From the NCBI RefSeq assembly GCF_021390395.1, contig NZ_JAJUWT010000008.1, positions 1 to 64,000 on the forward strand: a DNA stretch of 64,000 nt. Direction: 5' to 3'. Shown in pieces: positions 61,267 to 64,000 of this stretch; positions within the stretch are counted from its first letter, which is position 1, and each line of letters opens with the position of its first letter. Made by a program: the position numbers and the translations under genes. The DNA comes from Saccharothrix sp. S26. Its GTDB lineage: Bacteria; Actinomycetota; Actinomycetes; Mycobacteriales; Pseudonocardiaceae. Below the pieces are notes generated by a model. It did not search any database. It was not told the DNA's origin and saw only the letters and a program-made list of their open reading frames with translations.

Positions 61267-62004
61267 TCAGGCGGCGGGCACGGAGTCGAGGAACTCCTCG
61301 ATCAGCCGGACCCACTCGGTCGGCGCTTCCACGGCGGGGGAGTGGCCGCTGTCCAGCTCGGCCCACCGCGCGCCGGGGATCAGGTCGGCCAGCTCGCGCG
61401 TGACGCCGGGTGCGATCAGCCGGTCGTGCTTGGTGCCGATCACCAGCGTCGGCACGGTCAACGACGGCAGCTCGGGACGCAGGTCGACGCGCTGCACCAG
61501 GTCCACCTGCTCGGGCGTGCCGGGCGGGATGGTGAGCGCGATCAGCTCCAGGAAGCCCTCGGTCTGCTCGGCGGTCATCCGCCGCAGGAACGGCTCGCCC
61601 AACGCGATGGACATGAGGAAGCGGGCGAGCTCGGTGCGGGGGCCGTCGACCAGCCGCCGCCACTGCCGCATCCGGTCCAGGGTCTCGCCGTCCAGGTGGG
61701 CGAACCCGGCGGTGAGCACCAGCGCCGTCACCCGTTCCGGGTGCCGCCGCGCCGCGCGCACGGCGACCGCGCAGCCCATCGAGTAGCCGACCACCGCGAA
61801 CTTCTCCTCGCCGTCGGCGGCGGCGACCAGCCGGTCGGCCAGGTCGTCCAGTTCGAGGGCGGTGGTCGCGCGCGGGGTGGTCCCGGAGCCGGGGAAGTCC
61901 ACCGCGTGCACCTTGCGGTTGCGCGACAACCGCGGGATCAGCGGGCTGAAGTTGGCGCGGACCGTGCCACCGGCCCCGTGGGCGAGCAGAAGTGCGGGAG
62001 TCAC
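61267..62004 (-). CDS. Alpha/beta hydrolase
   Basis: 245 aa. Oxyanion HGAGGTVRANFSPLIPRL, nucleophile elbow GYSMGCAVAV (Ser ~95), Asp in TKHDRLIAP and His in LDSGHSPAVEAP, the complete catalytic triad. Serine hydrolase, esterase or lipase-like; substrate unknown. GTG 62004 opens the frame and lies 49 bases from the start of the HAD gene; overlap with other genes is absent. Confidence 0.85.
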   Translation of the reverse strand: MTPALLLAHGAGGTVRANFSPLIPRLSRNRKVHAVDFPGSGTTPRATTALELDDLADRLVAAADGEEKFAVVGYSMGCAVAVRAARRHPERVTALVLTAGFAHLDGETLDRMRQWRRLVDGPRTELARFLMSIALGEPFLRRMTAEQTEGFLELIALTIPPGTPEQVDLVQRVDLRPELPSLTVPTLVIGTKHDRLIAPGVTRELADLIPGARWAELDSGHSPAVEAPTEWVRLIEEFLDSVPAA

Positions 62005-62163
62005 GGTCCCGATTCTGCCGGTCGGGGCCGGTGCGCCGAGGTCGTTCGCGCCCGAAGGTCATCCGCGACCAGCGGGATTGGCGGGAGGTGGGTGTGCAAG
62101 CACACACGCGTGGCTTCGGTGCACCGAGCCGCGCCGAGCCCGCCCCGCCGAGCCCTTGCCCTC

Positions 62164-63081
62164 TCAGCCGATGTACACGCGGATCGATGTGCCGTCCTCG
62201 CCCGTGTGCACGCGCACCAAGTCGCACAGCAGGTTCACGAGCATCACGCCGTACCCGCCGTGCGGGTTCGGGCCCGGGTTGCGCCTGCCCACCATCGGGT
62301 TCTCCAGCCGGCCGGCGTCACGCACCTCGCACACCACCGAGCCGCTCTCCCGCCACAGCAGCAGCGTGCCGGTGCCGCCACCGTGCACGACGCTGTTGGT
62401 GGTCAGCTCGTTGACCGCGAGCACCAAATCCTCCACCTGGTCGGCGGTCAGGCCCGCGTCGGCGGCGAAACCGGCCACCAGCCGTCGGGTGGGTGCGAGG
62501 TCGTCCAGGTCGAACCGGCGGGTCAGGGCGTCCGGCGGCGGGGCCGGCAGCGGGCGGTTGAACTCCTCGGCGACCAGGAACGGCTCGCGGTAGTCCGCGC
62601 TGGGCCTGCGTCGCCGGCCTTCGACCACGACCGGGTGCGTGGTCTCCGCGTCGCGCAGCGCCTCCGGCGTGAGGTTCGCCGTGTCGTACGGGCAGAGGAT
62701 CCAGGCGGGCCGGTCCTCGAACGCGGTGTTGACCAGCGCCTCGTGCTGCACGCACGCCGGGTACTCCAGGTCGGTGCGGTCCGGCCAGATCGGCTCGCCG
62801 ACGATCCGCACCCGGCCCGCGCCGGCGTTGTTGTCGGTGAACGCGGTCAGCACACCGGGGATGATCCGGCCGGGGTTGCGCCCCGCGCGTCTGAGGTCCA
62901 CGAACTCGACCTGCTCGGCCTGCCGGCCCAACGCGCGCCGCAGCAGGTCGATCCCGCGCCGCGGCACGGCCACCAGCACCGGCTCCCCCGCGGCGAGGCC
63001 GTCGCGCACGAACGGCACCGTACCCGCGAGGTACTGCTCGTCGTCGCGGTACAGCAGTGCCTCGTGCACGAAGTCGACCAC
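62164..63081 (-). CDS. MEDS/HATPase_c regulator (RsbA-type anti-sigma factor)
   Basis: 305 aa. An N-terminal MEDS sensory domain (~1-175: FVHEALLYRDDEQYLAGTVP, EPVLVAVPRRGIDLLRRALG, CVQHEALVNTAFEDRPAWIL, CPYDTANLTPEALRDAETTH) is fused to a C-terminal histidine-kinase-like ATPase (~185-305: VLAVNELTTNSVVHGGGTGT with the N-box, NPHGGYGVMLVNLLCD). This fusion is the RsbA family: anti-sigma factors that bind and hold a SigB-like factor and can phosphorylate anti-anti-sigma partners. No sigma or anti-anti-sigma gene is adjacent. GTG/ATG 63081 chosen. Confidence 0.88.
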   Translation of the reverse strand: MVDFVHEALLYRDDEQYLAGTVPFVRDGLAAGEPVLVAVPRRGIDLLRRALGRQAEQVEFVDLRRAGRNPGRIIPGVLTAFTDNNAGAGRVRIVGEPIWPDRTDLEYPACVQHEALVNTAFEDRPAWILCPYDTANLTPEALRDAETTHPVVVEGRRRRPSADYREPFLVAEEFNRPLPAPPPDALTRRFDLDDLAPTRRLVAGFAADAGLTADQVEDLVLAVNELTTNSVVHGGGTGTLLLWRESGSVVCEVRDAGRLENPMVGRRNPGPNPHGGYGVMLVNLLCDLVRVHTGEDGTSIRVYIG

Positions 63082-63143
63082 CTTGGGGCACCTCCGAACG
63101 GTCGCGGGCGGTCACGCCCGCCCAGTATCGCGCCCGAACGCCG

Positions 63144-63629
63144 TTACGGGAGCGGCCTGCGCAGGCAGACGCGTGTCGTCGGGTCCAGACCGCGTGCGGT
63201 CTCGGCCGCCACGACGGCCGCCAGTCCCGGCGTGAGGTCGGTGACCTCGTGGAACCCCAGCCGCCGATAATAAGGGCCGTTCCAGGGGATGTCGCGGAAC
63301 GTCGTCAAGGTCAACGCGGCCAGCCCGCGCCCGGCGGCCCAGCGCTCGACGTGGTCGAGCAGCGCGGCCCCGATGCCGCGGCGGGCGCGGTCGGGGTGCA
63401 CGCAGAGCTGCTCGACGTGCGCCGCGCCGTCGACCTGCTCGACCGCGACCCAGGCCACCGGGTGCGGGTCGGCGGCCACCCAGACGTGCAGGTGGGCCAG
63501 GGTGCTCAGCGGCATCGGGTCGTCGTCGGCGATCTCGGGCATGCCGAAGTCTCGGAAGGGCTCACCGGACGCCCGTTCGATCGGGGGCAGCAGCGGCAGC
63601 TCGTCGGGCCGGGCGGGGCGGATGTCCAC
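63144..63629 (-). CDS. GNAT-family N-acetyltransferase
   Basis: 161 aa from GTG 63629 ([20 protein letters not shown]). The acetyl-CoA loop is [20 protein letters not shown] (~75-95, R/Q-x-x-G-x-G/A) and [20 protein letters not shown] precedes the C-terminal motif (LGFHEV). An upstream in-frame ATG at 63671 would overlap the previous gene. Substrate unknown. Typical orphan acetyltransferase. Confidence 0.82.
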   Translation of the reverse strand: MDIRPARPDELPLLPPIERASGEPFRDFGMPEIADDDPMPLSTLAHLHVWVAADPHPVAWVAVEQVDGAAHVEQLCVHPDRARRGIGAALLDHVERWAAGRGLAALTLTTFRDIPWNGPYYRRLGFHEVTDLTPGLAAVVAAETARGLDPTTRVCLRRPLP

Positions 63630-63639
63630 CGGGACATGA

Positions 63640-64000
63640 TCAGCCGGCGGTGAGGTTCTGCTCAACGTCATTGGCCAGCGCCTCCAGCAGCCGCGACGGC
63701 AGTTGCTCGTCGGCGCAGTCGGCCACCCGCAGCTCGGCGACGCTGCCCGCGACGCCGGCCAGCGAGACGCGCAGCTCGCCGCGGCAGCCGCGGCCGGCCA
63801 GCGGTTCCCAGGTCAGCAGCAGCCGGTCGTAGTCGGCGGCCAGGCTCACCTGGTGCGGCCCGTCCTGCGCGCGCAGGATCAGCACGTCGTCCGAACGGCC
63901 GACGACCTGGTAGGGGTCGGGCAGCCAGGCGGCCAGCCGGACGGGGTCCGCGGCGGCGTTGAACACCAGGTCGGGCAGGGCTGGGACGTCTCGTCTCGCG
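63640..64000 (-). CDS. SRPBCC-like protein, 5' end outside the window
   Basis: At least 120 codons. [20 protein letters not shown] and [20 protein letters not shown] fit a START/SRPBCC-type small-ligand fold; the frame stays open across the right edge, [10 protein letters not shown]... being preceded by ARRDVP-like codons, so the true start is beyond 64000. Ends 11 bases before the GNAT start. Specific function unknown. Confidence 0.55.
   Translation of the reverse strand, partial: ARRDVPALPDLVFNAAADPVRLAAWLPDPYQVVGRSDDVLILRAQDGPHQVSLAADYDRLLLTWEPLAGRGCRGELRVSLAGVAGSVAELRVADCADEQLPSRLLEALANDVEQNLTAG

Overview
The window is about 72-75 % GC, uses many GTG and TTG starts, and carries actinobacterial marker families: ShbA/SigD-type sigma factor, UdgX, acVLRF1, F420-dependent LLM oxidoreductases, ANTAR protein, MEDS/RsbA-type regulator and SigE-family sigma factor. 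The gene families, the (GTG)-heavy start usage and the repeats point to a filamentous actinomycete of the Pseudonocardiales (Saccharothrix/Lentzea/Actinosynnema type). This is inferred from gene content, not from a database search.

Layout. 1-130: 3' end of a 5S rRNA (end of an rRNA operon) and its terminator. 186-8751: dGTPase, a large secreted subtilisin with a C-terminal P-domain, an XRE regulator, a degenerate methyltransferase plus an acVLRF1 peptidyl-tRNA hydrolase, and a SigE-type sigma factor flanked by two Thr/Pro-rich envelope proteins. 8830-12643: SDR, ABC-F ATPase with a possible leader peptide, small HTH protein, enoyl-CoA hydratase. 12655-18750: a MecA-like transpeptidase, ABC exporter, SIS-domain protein and DeoR regulator, bracketed by two inverted copies of an unrecognised 75-bp block, each followed by a long C-rich tail. 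18776-30800: cell-wall region with two class A PBPs, GH25 lysozyme, DivIVA-like coiled coil, ShbA-like sigma factor, PfkB kinase and an M23 peptidase behind a long structured leader. 30882-32476: LLM oxidoreductase and TetR regulator with a palindromic operator. 32773-42338: alpha-glucan to trehalose block (LacI, malQ, small ORF, glgX, treY, treZ). 42316-45385: ANTAR, VOC, CsbD, UdgX and SDR genes. 45392-48048: compound inverted repeat, chitin-type LPMO, a broken TnsA-like transposition gene and a secreted protein. 48316-52644: APH-like kinase and a minus-strand run ending in membrane proteins behind a SLOG/LSDAT protein. 52909-56942: GABA catabolism (ALDH, gabT) opposite a PucR regulator. 56979-58040: tandem NTR/TIMP-like secreted paralogues. 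58238-64000: Ser/Thr kinase, F420 oxidoreductase, HAD phosphatase, hydrolase, MEDS/HATPase regulator, GNAT, and a partial SRPBCC-like gene.

How the genes work together. Three themes recur. (i) Envelope building and remodelling: two class A PBPs, a MecA-type transpeptidase, GH25, M23, DivIVA-like protein and a PASTA-less Ser/Thr kinase. (ii) Carbon storage and amino-sugar use: MalQ, GlgX, TreY and TreZ can turn glycogen or maltodextrin into trehalose; DasR-like operators sit in front of both the SIS/DeoR pair and the LPMO, which suggests joint control by amino-sugar status. (iii) Stress and information maintenance: dGTPase, UdgX, CsbD, ABC-F, acVLRF1 and several sigma or anti-sigma type regulators.

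The observations I consider most open are the paired 75-bp/C-rich elements (12655, 18750), the compound inverted repeat at 45392-45535, the SLOG-membrane cluster at 49250-52644, and the duplicated NTR-like unit at 56943-58040.
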